64,000 nucleotides of DNA. It comes from Myxococcus fulvus. GTDB lineage: Bacteria > Myxococcota > Myxococcia > Myxococcales > Myxococcaceae. Both the position numbers and the translations under genes were made by a program. Where the stretch lies: positions 372,001 to 436,000 of the forward strand of contig NZ_FOIB01000002.1 in NCBI RefSeq assembly GCF_900111765.1, read 5' to 3'. Every line of letters starts with the position of its first letter. Within the stretch, counting starts at the first letter, position 1. The notes under the pieces were generated by a model that was given only the letters and a program-made list of their open reading frames with translations, did not search any database and was not told the origin of the DNA. Below are positions 8,756-17,095 of this stretch, in pieces.

Positions 8756-9232
8756 CTACGGCGTCAGACACCCCGGACCCGCCGAGCAATCCGAGCACCA
8801 GGAGCTGGATTCGTAGGTCGACTGGCAGACGCCGTCGCCGCAGTAGCCGCTGTACGGGCAGTCCTGCGGGCACATCTGCGGCTCCATCGCGTAGCACCGT
8901 CCGTTACCACAGACATCGATGAGGCCCTCCGGCTCGCTCGGCCGCGCGGCCTCCGGCGCCAGACACCCCGGACCCGCCGAGCAGTCCGAGCACCAGGAGC
9001 TGGACTCGTAGGACGACTGGCAGACGCCGTCACCACAATAGCCGCTGTACGGGCAGTCCTCGGGACAGAACTGCGGCTCCAGCCGGTAGCACCGCCCGTT
9101 ACCACAGACATCGATGCGGGCCTCCTGCTCCCCCAGTTCCTGCTCCAGCGGAGCCTGGTCATCCACACCACCACAGGCCGACAACGCCGCGAACGACACC
9201 ACGGCCAACCAGACACGAGTCCATCGCTTCAT
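8756..9232 (-). CDS. Cys-rich lipoprotein with an internal duplication
   Basis: This 158-residue protein starts at ATG 9232, with GAGGAG seven bases upstream. The signal peptide ends in the lipobox LSAC (about residues 16-19). The mature part is two copies of a roughly 50-residue module beginning IDVCGNGRCY and ending CSDCSAGPGC, each with ten Cys in fixed spacing, joined by an acidic linker. The Cys spacing suggests disulphide-rich or metal-binding modules, common among myxobacterial surface proteins. No catalytic motif is seen and the role is unknown. Confidence 0.75.
   Translation of the reverse strand: MKRWTRVWLAVVSFAALSACGGVDDQAPLEQELGEQEARIDVCGNGRCYRLEPQFCPEDCPYSGYCGDGVCQSSYESSSWCSDCSAGPGCLAPEAARPSEPEGLIDVCGNGRCYAMEPQMCPQDCPYSGYCGDGVCQSTYESSSWCSDCSAGPGCLTP
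8766..9114 (-). repeat. Duplicated 154-bp coding unit, 195-bp period
   Basis: The units 8766-8919 and 8961-9114 are nearly identical at DNA level, including most third codon positions. That points to a recent in-frame duplication or ongoing gene conversion. Confidence 0.85.
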
Positions 9233-9385
9233 TCGACGCTCCTCGGGGTGAAGGGAAACAGTCCATCCTAACCACCGGACAAAGGACGACCGCAAACCCT
9301 CACACCCACGCCCGAAGCGCCTCCGCATCCCCGGCACAAACATTCAACCCGGATGCAAAAGCAACCCGAGAGCACACTTTCCTAC

Positions 9386-10114
9386 TCACGCGCTGGGAAC
9401 ACCTTCCCCACCCTGTTCACCCGCGAGAAGCGCTGGGAGCACCCGCAGCACATCGTGCCGGTCGACGCGGCTCCACCCACGGCTCGCCGCCAGCTCCGCC
9501 AGCGATTGGGAGGGCTCGAACACCAGGGGCAACCCCACCAGCGCGAAGAGCTCCGCGTCGGAGGAGGAGTTGCCCATCGCGAGGGACTGGCCCAGACAGG
9601 CCTGATGGAGCTCCGCCAGCTCGCGGAGGATGGCGGGCTTGCCGCCCATGCGGCTGGGCCACTGGAGGACCTCCCCCGTGTAGCGATTGCGCTGGATGGC
9701 CAGCTGCGCGCCCCGGTACACGTCGATGCCCAGGTCCTCCGCCACCAGGTGGACCATCATGAGGGGACCGCCGGAGACGAGGGCCACCAGGAAGCCCTCC
9801 GCCTCGAGCATCCGCACGAGCGGCCGGACGAATCCGAACAGGCGCCCTCGCGCGTGGGCCCAGACCTCCTCCGCCGTGCGCTCGACGCTGGAGACCGACA
9901 CGCCCGCGGCGACCCGCCCCAGGCTCCGATAGACCTCCTCGATGCGGCTGTGGAATCCCTGACGGCGCGGGTCATGGCCATCCACCGTCGCCAGGAACTC
10001 GCGCCCCGCCGCCGCATCACAGACACCTCGGGCCATCAGCTCGCGCACCAGCAAGCCCCCCAGGGTGTCTGGGGTGAGGGTCCCATCCAGGTCGAGCACG
10101 GCGAGTCTTCTCAT
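9386..10114 (-). CDS. HAD-superfamily (IB, SerB-like) phosphatase
   Basis: The protein has 242 residues from ATG 10114, chosen because AGGAAAGG lies five bases upstream; GTG 10120 is the alternative. Motif I is DLDGT at residues 8-12, motif II is VSGGP near 113, motif III is the Lys in GGKPAIL near 157, and motif IV is GNSSSDAELF near 181. A helical cap (about 25-95) fits the HAD-IB group, which includes phosphoserine phosphatase and small phosphomonoesterases. The substrate cannot be read from the sequence. Confidence 0.85.
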   Translation of the reverse strand: MRRLAVLDLDGTLTPDTLGGLLVRELMARGVCDAAAGREFLATVDGHDPRRQGFHSRIEEVYRSLGRVAAGVSVSSVERTAEEVWAHARGRLFGFVRPLVRMLEAEGFLVALVSGGPLMMVHLVAEDLGIDVYRGAQLAIQRNRYTGEVLQWPSRMGGKPAILRELAELHQACLGQSLAMGNSSSDAELFALVGLPLVFEPSQSLAELAASRGWSRVDRHDVLRVLPALLAGEQGGEGVPSA

Positions 10115-10435
10115 ACACACCCTTTCCTGTCGGGCAGACAGCCCACGTCTCCACCACGAACCAGGACGGAGGACCCCCTCCCCTGGATGTCGGCTCGGGG
10201 CGCGACGTGTTGCTCAACGAACGGGCAGCCCCGTCGAACCCAGCCCTCGCGTCCGCGAGTCATCACCTGACGCCCCCCAGGCGTCGCACGGCACGATGCT
10301 GCGTCCCCTCCGGGATGGAACCCCCGTCTCCAGGGCGGGGCGGGCGACCCGGAGGCGGTGGGGACGACGTTGGCGCCCTTCGCTCCCCTGTCCACCTTCC
10401 GCGAGTCGGGCTCTCGCCCGGAGGGGGACATCCAC
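10115..10435. other. Divergent intergenic region
   Basis: This 321-base region separates two divergent genes and must hold both promoters. I found no convincing -35/-10 pair, known riboswitch or credible small gene. Stretches around 10265-10360 are rich in short G/C inverted repeats but have no clear consensus. Confidence 0.5.
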
Positions 10436-11083
10436 ATGCAGCTGTTCAGGCTTCCGTCGATTCTCGCCGTGTCCGCGGCGCTGTGTTTCTCGGTCGGCTG
10501 TTCCAAGCGGGGCTCGCAGTCCCAGGGCGCCGAGCCCCAGGCCAGCACGCAGCCTCCGGCCCCGCCCCAGCCGCCACCCACCATGGCGCAGGGCGCGCCG
10601 CCCGATGACGCCCACGGCAAGCACCATGGCAAACACCACAAGGGCGTCTCCGAGGCCAACTGTCCCATGGCCGTCCCAGGCGCGGTGGCCCGCGCCGAGG
10701 ACGTTCCCGAGGGCGTGGCGCTCGTCCTCAGCACGCCGGAGCCCACGCAGGTGGCGGAGTTGCAGCAGCGCAGCCGCCGCATGCTGCACGAGCAGGCCGC
10801 CAGCACCCAGCGCGCGCAGGAGACGTCCGTCCTGGACGAGGTGAAGCAGGAGGACCTGGGCGACAGCTCCACCGAGGAGCAGTACGGCCGCGATGACAGC
10901 GGCACGGGCGGCGCCGGCATGGCGGGCGCGCCGACGATGCCCTCCAGCGCGAGCGTCCAGGACACGCCGGATGGCGTGGTCATCGTCTACACGGCGATGG
11001 ACCCGTCCAAGCAGCAGCAGCTCAGCAGCGAGGTCCACCAGACGGCGAACGAGATGAAGCCCGGCCAGTGCCCGGGCATGTGA
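10436..11083 (+). CDS. Lipoprotein of unknown function
   Basis: This 215-residue protein starts at ATG 10436 after GGAGGGGGA. The signal peptide ends in the lipobox SVGC near residues 19-22. A Gln/Pro-rich linker and a His/Lys patch (DDAHGKHHGKHHKG) follow, the latter a possible metal-binding stretch. Two related segments, each with a VPEGVALVLSTPEPTQV- or TPDGVVIVYTAMDPSK-like core, suggest an internal repeat. No named family is recognised. Confidence 0.7.
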   Translation: MQLFRLPSILAVSAALCFSVGCSKRGSQSQGAEPQASTQPPAPPQPPPTMAQGAPPDDAHGKHHGKHHKGVSEANCPMAVPGAVARAEDVPEGVALVLSTPEPTQVAELQQRSRRMLHEQAASTQRAQETSVLDEVKQEDLGDSSTEEQYGRDDSGTGGAGMAGAPTMPSSASVQDTPDGVVIVYTAMDPSKQQQLSSEVHQTANEMKPGQCPGM

Positions 11084-11096
11084 GCCGCGCCTCCTG

Positions 11097-11708
11097 TCAG
11101 CCCCTGCCCCCCGGCGACTTCCGGGGGCGCAGCGCGGCCAGGGCGTAGTCCACCACCGTGTCCGCGTAGGACTCGGAGAGCGGCGCGGTGCGCAGGAGCC
11201 AGCGGTGGAACAGCGGCCCGAAGAACAGCTCCACGGCGACGTCCAGGTCCACGTCCCGAGCCACCTGCCCCACCTTCTGCGCCGCGCGCAGCCGCTCCTT
11301 GGTGACCTCCAGGTTCGGCCGCAGCAGCGTGTCCACGAACTGCTTCGCCAGCGCCGGGTCCATCTGCGACTCCGCGGTGAGCGCGCGCGAGGGCACCTCG
11401 AAGCGCGGCGCGCCCAGCTCCGCGACGGTGGCCCGAATCACGCCCCTCAGGTCCGCCGCCACGTCACCCGTGTCCGGCAGCGGCGCCACGTCCCCCATCA
11501 GCGCCGCGAAGGCATCCAGCACCAGCGCGCCCTTGGTCGGCCACCAGCGGTAGATGGTCTGCTTGCCCACCCCGGCCCGCGCGGCGATGGCCTCGATGGT
11601 CAGCCGCGTGTAGCCCTGCTCCCCCACCAGCTCCACCACCGCCTTCAGGATGGCCTGGTGCGAACGCTCGCTGCGCCGCCCCGTGTCCGGCGTCTTCGCC
11701 TCACTCAT
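11097..11708 (-). CDS. TetR-family repressor
   Basis: This 203-residue protein starts at ATG 11708. The N-terminal helix-turn-helix (residues about 18-64: ILKAVVELVGEQGYTRLTIE, then ARAGVGKQTIYRWWPTKGAL) is typical of TetR. The C-terminal ligand domain resembles TetR_C proteins controlling drug or glycosyltransferase genes. It is divergent from the glycosyltransferase gene at 11828, and a perfect palindrome lies between them, so it probably represses that gene and perhaps itself. The inducer is unknown; a macrolide-like compound is a reasonable guess from the neighbour. Confidence 0.9.
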   Translation of the reverse strand: MSEAKTPDTGRRSERSHQAILKAVVELVGEQGYTRLTIEAIAARAGVGKQTIYRWWPTKGALVLDAFAALMGDVAPLPDTGDVAADLRGVIRATVAELGAPRFEVPSRALTAESQMDPALAKQFVDTLLRPNLEVTKERLRAAQKVGQVARDVDLDVAVELFFGPLFHRWLLRTAPLSESYADTVVDYALAALRPRKSPGGRG

Positions 11709-11787
11709 GGACCGGCACGCTAGCGGGACGGTGGCGATACGCAACGTCTCGTCTTGACAACCGGCAGGTCGAGCTTCATGGTGACTT

Positions 11788-11808
11788 GACGAGACGAACC
11801 GTCTCGTC
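11788..11808. promoter_or_regulatory. Palindromic operator for the TetR-family repressor
   Basis: GACGAGACG-AAC-CGTCTCGTC is a perfect 9-bp inverted repeat with a 3-base centre, 20 bases before the glycosyltransferase start. A matching half-site CGTCTCGTC occurs at 11745-11753, next to a TTGACA at 11754-11759, on the repressor side. Confidence 0.75.
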
Positions 11809-11827
11809 TCAATCCAGGAGCCCCCCC

Positions 11828-13024
11828 ATGAAGCGACGCGCCCATATCGCGATGGTCAGCATCCCCGCGCACGGCCATGTGAACCCGAGCCTGGAGGTCC
11901 TCCGAGAGCTGGTGGCCCGGGGCCATCGGGTGACGTACGCCAACGATGCCTCCTTCGCGGAGCCCATCCAGCAGACGGGCGCGGAGCTGGTGCCCTACCC
12001 GTCGACGCTGCCGCGCGAAGGCGTCGCGGACCGGCAGTGGCCGGAGGACACGATTGGTCAGCTGGAGGTGTTCCTGAAGGACGCACAGGAGCAGCTCCCC
12101 CGGCTGCGCGCGGCCTGGGAGCAGGACCGACCGGACCTGTTCCTCTACGACATCGCGGGCTACACGGCGCGCATCCTCGCGGAGAACTGGGGGAAGCCCG
12201 CCATCCAGCTCTCTCCCACGTTCGTCGCGTGGGAGGGCTACACCGAGGAGATGGCGCCGATGATGGAGTCGCTGCGCGCGGCCCCGGGCGGCGCGGACTA
12301 CTACCGTCGCTTCTCCGAGTGGCTGCGGGACAGCGGCGTGGCGGAGACGGACTCCACGTTGTTCGTCGGTCTGCCGCCGCGCTCGCTCGTGCTCATTCCG
12401 CGCGCGATGCAGCCGAACGCGGACCGCGTGGACACGCGGCGGTTCACCTTCGTGGGGCCCTGTCTCGACGAGCAGCGCGTCCATCAGGGGACGTGGAGCC
12501 GACCCTCGCACGCGAAGAAGGTGCTGCTCATCTCGTTGGGGTCCACGTTCACGAACCAGCCGGCGTTCTATCGCCAGTGCATGGCGGCGTTCGGGGACCT
12601 GCCCGACTGGCACGTGGTGCTGAACATCGGTCGACATGTCCAGCGCTCGGAGCTGGGGGAGCTCCCCACCAACTTCGAGGTGCACGCGTGGCTGCCGCAG
12701 CTCTCGGTGTTGAAACAATCGGATGTCTTCTTCACCCACGCGGGCATGGGCAGCACGCAGGAGGGGCTGTGGTGCGGCAAGCCGATGCTGGCCGTGCCCC
12801 AGGCCACCGACCAGTTCGCCAACGCGGACCGCATCGTCGAGCTGGGCGTCGGCTTGCGGCTGGACACGGAGAAGGCCACCGCGGCGGCGCTGCGCGAGGC
12901 GTTCCAGCGACTCACGACGGAGCCACGCTTCGTCGAGCGGGCCGCCGCGATTCAGCGCGAGCTTCGCGACGAGGGAGGGGCGAAGCGCGCCGCGGACCTC
13001 ATCGAGCAGGCGCTCGGTGGATGA
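11828..13024 (+). CDS. MGT-family macrolide-type UDP-glycosyltransferase
   Basis: This 398-residue GT1 enzyme starts at ATG 11828, with CCAGGAG just upstream. The N-terminal acceptor domain opens with IPAHGHVNPSLEV, including the conserved catalytic His. The C-terminal donor site has HAGMGSTQEGLWCGKP near residue 303, then VPQATDQFANA with the sugar-binding DQ pair. The pattern is closest to the OleD/YjiC-like MGT group, which inactivates macrolides and flavonoids by glycosylation. With the divergent TetR gene it forms a likely inducible detoxification pair. Confidence 0.88.
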   Translation: MKRRAHIAMVSIPAHGHVNPSLEVLRELVARGHRVTYANDASFAEPIQQTGAELVPYPSTLPREGVADRQWPEDTIGQLEVFLKDAQEQLPRLRAAWEQDRPDLFLYDIAGYTARILAENWGKPAIQLSPTFVAWEGYTEEMAPMMESLRAAPGGADYYRRFSEWLRDSGVAETDSTLFVGLPPRSLVLIPRAMQPNADRVDTRRFTFVGPCLDEQRVHQGTWSRPSHAKKVLLISLGSTFTNQPAFYRQCMAAFGDLPDWHVVLNIGRHVQRSELGELPTNFEVHAWLPQLSVLKQSDVFFTHAGMGSTQEGLWCGKPMLAVPQATDQFANADRIVELGVGLRLDTEKATAAALREAFQRLTTEPRFVERAAAIQRELRDEGGAKRAADLIEQALGG

Positions 13025-13116
13025 TGCGTGGCGACGGTGCCGCGACGGGCCCCACCGCGTCCCGGGTCCCACGACGCTCGAGCCCCCCGACGGCGACTCG
13101 TGCCAGACTCGTCGGA

Positions 13117-13608
13117 ATGGGCGCGCGGGACATCCATCCGAAGTGGGTCGTGCATCTGGAGGTCCAGCAGCAGGAGCTGTACCTGTGGCTCGGCTGGGCC
13201 CCGCTGGCGGAGTTGATGGAGGCGATGACCGAGCTGTCGACGACCCCCAACACCTTCGTCCGCTTCACCTTCTCGGAGAGCACCTTCGAGAGCCTGGGTG
13301 AGCTGCTCGCGCGCGTCGAGGAGTGTCACGCGACGCCGGATCCCTACCGGACCCACCCTCGTCAACTCAGCATGGAGCGGCTGGCCAGCGCGGCGAACGA
13401 GCTCCACCAGCAGGCACAGCTCCTCCAGAACAGGCTGGCCGAGCCCGGAGTCACGCACGCCCTTTCGATTCAGAAGGAGGTGGCCTCGCGGGCCTTCCTC
13501 GACGCATGGGCGACGATTCATCGCCAGCTCAGCTCAGGAGGAGGCCCACGCCTTCCCCTCGTGGGCTGCACGGGCCAGGCGGACGTGTCGCTGGAGTGGG
13601 GCTGGTAG
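13117..13608 (+). CDS. Conserved-looking hypothetical protein
   Basis: The frame is open from ATG 13021, which overlaps the glycosyltransferase stop, but the first 32 residues of that version are low-complexity. I prefer ATG 13117 (163 residues, beginning MGARDIHPKW). The protein is soluble and mixed alpha/beta (WVVHLEVQQQELYLWLGWA), followed by a helical region (SMERLASAANELHQQAQ). No export signal or known motif is seen. If the upstream start is used it is translationally coupled to the glycosyltransferase. Confidence 0.55.
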   Translation: MGARDIHPKWVVHLEVQQQELYLWLGWAPLAELMEAMTELSTTPNTFVRFTFSESTFESLGELLARVEECHATPDPYRTHPRQLSMERLASAANELHQQAQLLQNRLAEPGVTHALSIQKEVASRAFLDAWATIHRQLSSGGGPRLPLVGCTGQADVSLEWGW

Positions 13609-13715
13609 CCGCTCGGCGACCGCCATGCTCGGCGCCGGAGGCGGCCCACACCCGCCCGTCCTGGACTGGCGGACGTGTCGCTCCACTGGCGGTGCTAGCG
13701 TCTGGCGCCACCGTC

Positions 13716-14996
13716 ATGGAAAGCAACGCACCGTCCTCCGCGCAGTCCCTCGCCAGTGACAAGCCCGGACTGTTCGCGCGCTTCGGTCCTGGCATCCTGG
13801 TCGCCGCCACGGGTGTCGGCGCGGGTGACCTGCTCACCGCCAGCCTCGGAGGCTCCGCGGTGGGTGTGTCCATCTTGTGGGCCGCCGTCGTGGGCTCGGT
13901 GCTCAAGGGCTTCCTCAACGAGGGCGTGGCCCGCTGGCAGCTCGCCACCGGCACCACCGTGCTGGAGGGCTGGGCCCGCATGGGCGCGGGCCTGCGCTAC
14001 GTCTTCTTCGTCTACCTGCTCGGCTGGAGCTTCTTCACCGGCGGCGCCCTCATCTCCGCGTGCGGCGCCGCGGGAGATGCGCTGTGGCCCCTCGCCAGTG
14101 ACTCGGAGACGTCGCGCCGGTTGTGGGGCGTGATTCATTCGTTGGTGGGCCTGGTGCTCGTGGGCCTGGGCGGCTTCCGGCTCTTCGAGAAGCTGATGGC
14201 CGCCTGCATCGCGCTGATGTTCGGCGCGGTGCTCTTCACCGCGCTCGCCTCGGAGCCGGACTGGGCCGCCGCCGCGCGCGGGCTCGTCGTCCCCTCGCTC
14301 CCGGACAAAGGCGCGCCCTGGGTGCTGGGCCTGCTCGGCGGCGTGGGCGGCACGGTGACGATGCTCTCGTACGGCTACTGGATTCGGGAGAAGGGCCGCG
14401 AGGGCCCGCGAGGGCTGCGCATCTGTCAGACGGACCTGGCCGTGGGCTACGCGCTCACGGGGATGTTCGGCGCCGCCATGGTCATCATCGGCTCGACGCT
14501 CCAACTGGAGGGCACGGGCCTGCGGGTCGCCACCGTGCTCGCGACACGGCTGGAGGCCATCATCGGGCCGGTGGGCTATTGGGTGTTCCTGGCCGGCTTC
14601 TGGGGCGCGGTGTTCTCCAGCCTGCTGGGCGTCTGGGAGGGCGTCCCCTACCTCTTCGCGGACTTCCTGCGCATCCAGCGCAAGGAGGCCCGAGGCCTCG
14701 TGGACCTGCGGACGACGCGCGCGTGGAAGCTGTACCTGGTGGCGCTCTCGCTCGTGCCGCTGCCCATGCTCTGGGCGCCGCTGCAGCGCGCGCAGCTCGC
14801 CTATGCCGTGGTGGGAGCGCTGTTCATGCCGCTGCTCGCCGCCACCCTTTTGTGGATGAACAACCGGCGGGACTGGGTGGGCTCGCTGCGCAACGGCTGG
14901 CTCGTCAACGCGGCGCTCGTCGCCACGCTGGTGCTGTTCGTCGTCGTCGGGTTCGACGAAGCGGTCGACGCGCTGCGCAAGCTGAGGATCCGCTGA
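13716..14996 (+). CDS. Nramp-like membrane transporter without canonical metal motifs
   Basis: This 426-residue polytopic protein starts at ATG 13716 and has about eleven hydrophobic helices. The opening FGPGILVAATGVGAGDLL aligns with TM1 of Nramp divalent-metal transporters, and the spacing of later helices fits the family. The metal-binding DPGN of TM1 is replaced by VGAGD, and the TM6 MPH by MLSYGYW. This marks one of the divergent Nramp-like clades rather than a classical Mn/Fe transporter. Substrate is uncertain. A TAGCGT element at 13695 could be a start-proximal -10. Confidence 0.8.
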   Translation: MESNAPSSAQSLASDKPGLFARFGPGILVAATGVGAGDLLTASLGGSAVGVSILWAAVVGSVLKGFLNEGVARWQLATGTTVLEGWARMGAGLRYVFFVYLLGWSFFTGGALISACGAAGDALWPLASDSETSRRLWGVIHSLVGLVLVGLGGFRLFEKLMAACIALMFGAVLFTALASEPDWAAAARGLVVPSLPDKGAPWVLGLLGGVGGTVTMLSYGYWIREKGREGPRGLRICQTDLAVGYALTGMFGAAMVIIGSTLQLEGTGLRVATVLATRLEAIIGPVGYWVFLAGFWGAVFSSLLGVWEGVPYLFADFLRIQRKEARGLVDLRTTRAWKLYLVALSLVPLPMLWAPLQRAQLAYAVVGALFMPLLAATLLWMNNRRDWVGSLRNGWLVNAALVATLVLFVVVGFDEAVDALRKLRIR

Positions 14997-15188
14997 GAGC
15001 GGTGGACGCGGCGGGACACTGGAATGAACGAGGGTTCTGGCTCCGGTGTCGAAGAGCACGGATGTGCACTTACGGTCTTTGTGTCGCGCGGCCTCCAGGC
15101 GGGCGGGCGACAGCCCATCCCCCGAGCATGACGCTCGGAGTAGGCTTTCGAACGCGGATGGTGGATCTTCCACGCCCGGGAGGGACAC

Positions 15189-15785
15189 ATGAAGCGCTGG
15201 AGCATGGTGCTGGCAGTGGCGGCGATGAGCGTGGGTTGCCAGGACGGCAAGAGAGAGGACCGCATCACGCGGGCGCAGGTCCGCAAGACGGGGCCCGCGA
15301 CGATGGAGGTCATCCCCTCGGCCGGACAGCTTCCGTACTGCATGCTCTACACGGTGTCGGAGAAGGGCGTCATCCGGCAGCTCACGCTGACGCGAGAGAA
15401 TCGCTCCATCCGCTGCGACGCGAACAAGCCCGTCGCCAACACCAGCTTCCGCGTCCCGACGCAGGAGGGGAAGGTCAAGGTCTACATCTTCTTCTCCGAC
15501 GAGCGCATCCCCGCGGGCCCCGTCGCGCAGCAGCTCTATGACCTGCGCGGACAGGACCGCATCAGCGCCATGGACCTGCGGCTGCCCGGGCGCGTGTTCG
15601 TGGAGACGATGGACTTCGCGCCGGAGGAAGGCACCGCGGAGATCACCGGCGCGGTGGTGGGCACGCACGGCGAGGTGACGGACTCGGGCTCCGGCGCCGC
15701 GCCGGACCAGGACCTCGGCGCCACGGTGCTCGGCGACGGCGGCACCACCGCCGCACAGCCGGCGGCCGCGGACGAAGGGACCTGA
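15189..15785 (+). CDS. Lipoprotein of unknown function
   Basis: This 198-residue protein starts at ATG 15189 after GGAGGGACAC. The signal peptide ends in the lipobox MSVGC (Cys near residue 17). The mature region looks like one beta-rich domain (residues 45-150) with two Cys (YCMLYTV and IRCDAN). An Ala/Thr/Gly-rich tail follows from about 160. No known family is recognised. Confidence 0.7.
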   Translation: MKRWSMVLAVAAMSVGCQDGKREDRITRAQVRKTGPATMEVIPSAGQLPYCMLYTVSEKGVIRQLTLTRENRSIRCDANKPVANTSFRVPTQEGKVKVYIFFSDERIPAGPVAQQLYDLRGQDRISAMDLRLPGRVFVETMDFAPEEGTAEITGAVVGTHGEVTDSGSGAAPDQDLGATVLGDGGTTAAQPAAADEGT

Positions 15786-15794
15786 GCCAGCACC

Positions 15795-15871
15795 CGAGGA
15801 GGCCGCGAGACCTCCTCGACGCGTGTCACACCGCCTGCGCACAGCACCCGAGGAGGACGAGAGCCTCCTCG
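15795..15871. terminator. Two tandem hairpins between converging genes
   Basis: The hairpins at 15795-15818 and 15849-15871 both pair CGAGGAGG with CCTCCTCG, with 8- and 7-base loops. Both are preceded by CAGCACC, so they are copies of one element. They lie between converging genes. T-runs are absent. Confidence 0.5.
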
Positions 15872-15887
15872 AGTCACCTCCCCTGAA

Positions 15888-17072
15888 TCACCAGGCCTCG
15901 CGGGCCATGGCCAGCAGGTCGGCCTCCGTCACCTTGCGCGGGTTGCTCAGGTGCGAGGCGTCCAGGAAGCCCTTCTGCGCGATGAGCGGCAAGTCCTCCT
16001 CGCGCACGCCCACGTCCCGCAGCCGCGCCGGGATGCCAATGTCCGCGTTGAGCTTGCGCACCCGCTCGATGGCGTTGCTCGCGAGCACCTCCTCGCGCGC
16101 GTTGGAGGTATCCCCCATCGCCACCGCCACACGGGCCAGCCTGGCCGTGCTCGCCGCGCGGTTGAACTCCATCACCACCGGCAGCACCACCGCGTTGGCC
16201 AGGCCATGGTGCACACCGGAGATGGGCGTCAGCGCATGAGCCAGCGCGTGACACGCCCCCAGGCCCTTCTGGAAGGCCATGGCCCCCTGCATCGCGGCCA
16301 CCATCATGTCCGTGCGCGCCGCCAGGTTCGTCCCTTCGCGCACCGCCGTCACCAGCGAGCGGCTCACACGGTGGATGCCATCGATGGCCACCGCGTCCGC
16401 CAGCGGATGGAAGCCCTGGGACAGGTACGCCTCCAGGCAGTGCGTGAAGGCATCCATGCCCGTGGCCGCGGTGACACCCGCGGGCAACCCCATCGTCAGC
16501 TCCGGGTCCACGATGGCGGCGCCCGGCAGCAAGTGCGGGCTGAAGATGACCGTCTTGCGGCCCGTGTCCGCCAACGTCACCACCCCCGAGCGCCCCACCT
16601 CCGAGCCCGTGCCCGCGGTGGTGGGAATCGCGATGAGCGGCGGCAGGTCATCCTTCACGTACTGGTCGCCGCCCTTGGCGTCGTCGTAGCGACTGAGCGG
16701 CGGCTCGTGCGTGGTGAGCAACTGCACCAGCTTGCCCGCATCCAGCGCGCTGCCTCCGCCCAGGGCGATGAGCCCGTCGCAGTCGTTCTTCCGGTAGACC
16801 TCGAGGCCCGCGAAGACATCCTTCTCCGTGGGGTTGGGCTCCACCTTGTCGAAGACGGCGCACGGAAGGCCCGCCGTCTTGAGCACCTCCAGCACGCGGG
16901 AGACCAGGCCCGCCTTCACCACGCCCGCGTCCGTGACCAGCAGCGGGCGCTTCATCTTCAGCCGCTGCGCCTGGGCGGGCAGCCGCTGGAGAGCCCCCGC
17001 GCCGAGGACGATGCGGGTGGGCCACGCCATCTCGGTGACACGGGGCTCGGTGGGGATGTCGAACGGCTTCAT
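15888..17072 (-). CDS. Iron-containing alcohol dehydrogenase
   Basis: This 394-residue protein starts at ATG 17072, with GAGGGAGG upstream; an in-frame ATG at 17096 overlaps the glutamine-synthetase stop and is the alternative. The nucleotide-binding part has GGGSALDAGK near residue 100 and IPTTAGTGSEVG near 145. The metal-binding half has GMDAFTHCLEAY near 205, then LGACHALAHAL with paired His and the last His in SGVHHGLANA. These are the family III (Fe-ADH) features. It is the last gene of an operon with GS-like and aldehyde dehydrogenase genes, suggesting amine or amino-alcohol catabolism. Confidence 0.93.
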   Translation of the reverse strand: MKPFDIPTEPRVTEMAWPTRIVLGAGALQRLPAQAQRLKMKRPLLVTDAGVVKAGLVSRVLEVLKTAGLPCAVFDKVEPNPTEKDVFAGLEVYRKNDCDGLIALGGGSALDAGKLVQLLTTHEPPLSRYDDAKGGDQYVKDDLPPLIAIPTTAGTGSEVGRSGVVTLADTGRKTVIFSPHLLPGAAIVDPELTMGLPAGVTAATGMDAFTHCLEAYLSQGFHPLADAVAIDGIHRVSRSLVTAVREGTNLAARTDMMVAAMQGAMAFQKGLGACHALAHALTPISGVHHGLANAVVLPVVMEFNRAASTARLARVAVAMGDTSNAREEVLASNAIERVRKLNADIGIPARLRDVGVREEDLPLIAQKGFLDASHLSNPRKVTEADLLAMAREAW

Positions 17073-17095
17073 CTCGGGTTCCTCCCTCGGGCTCA

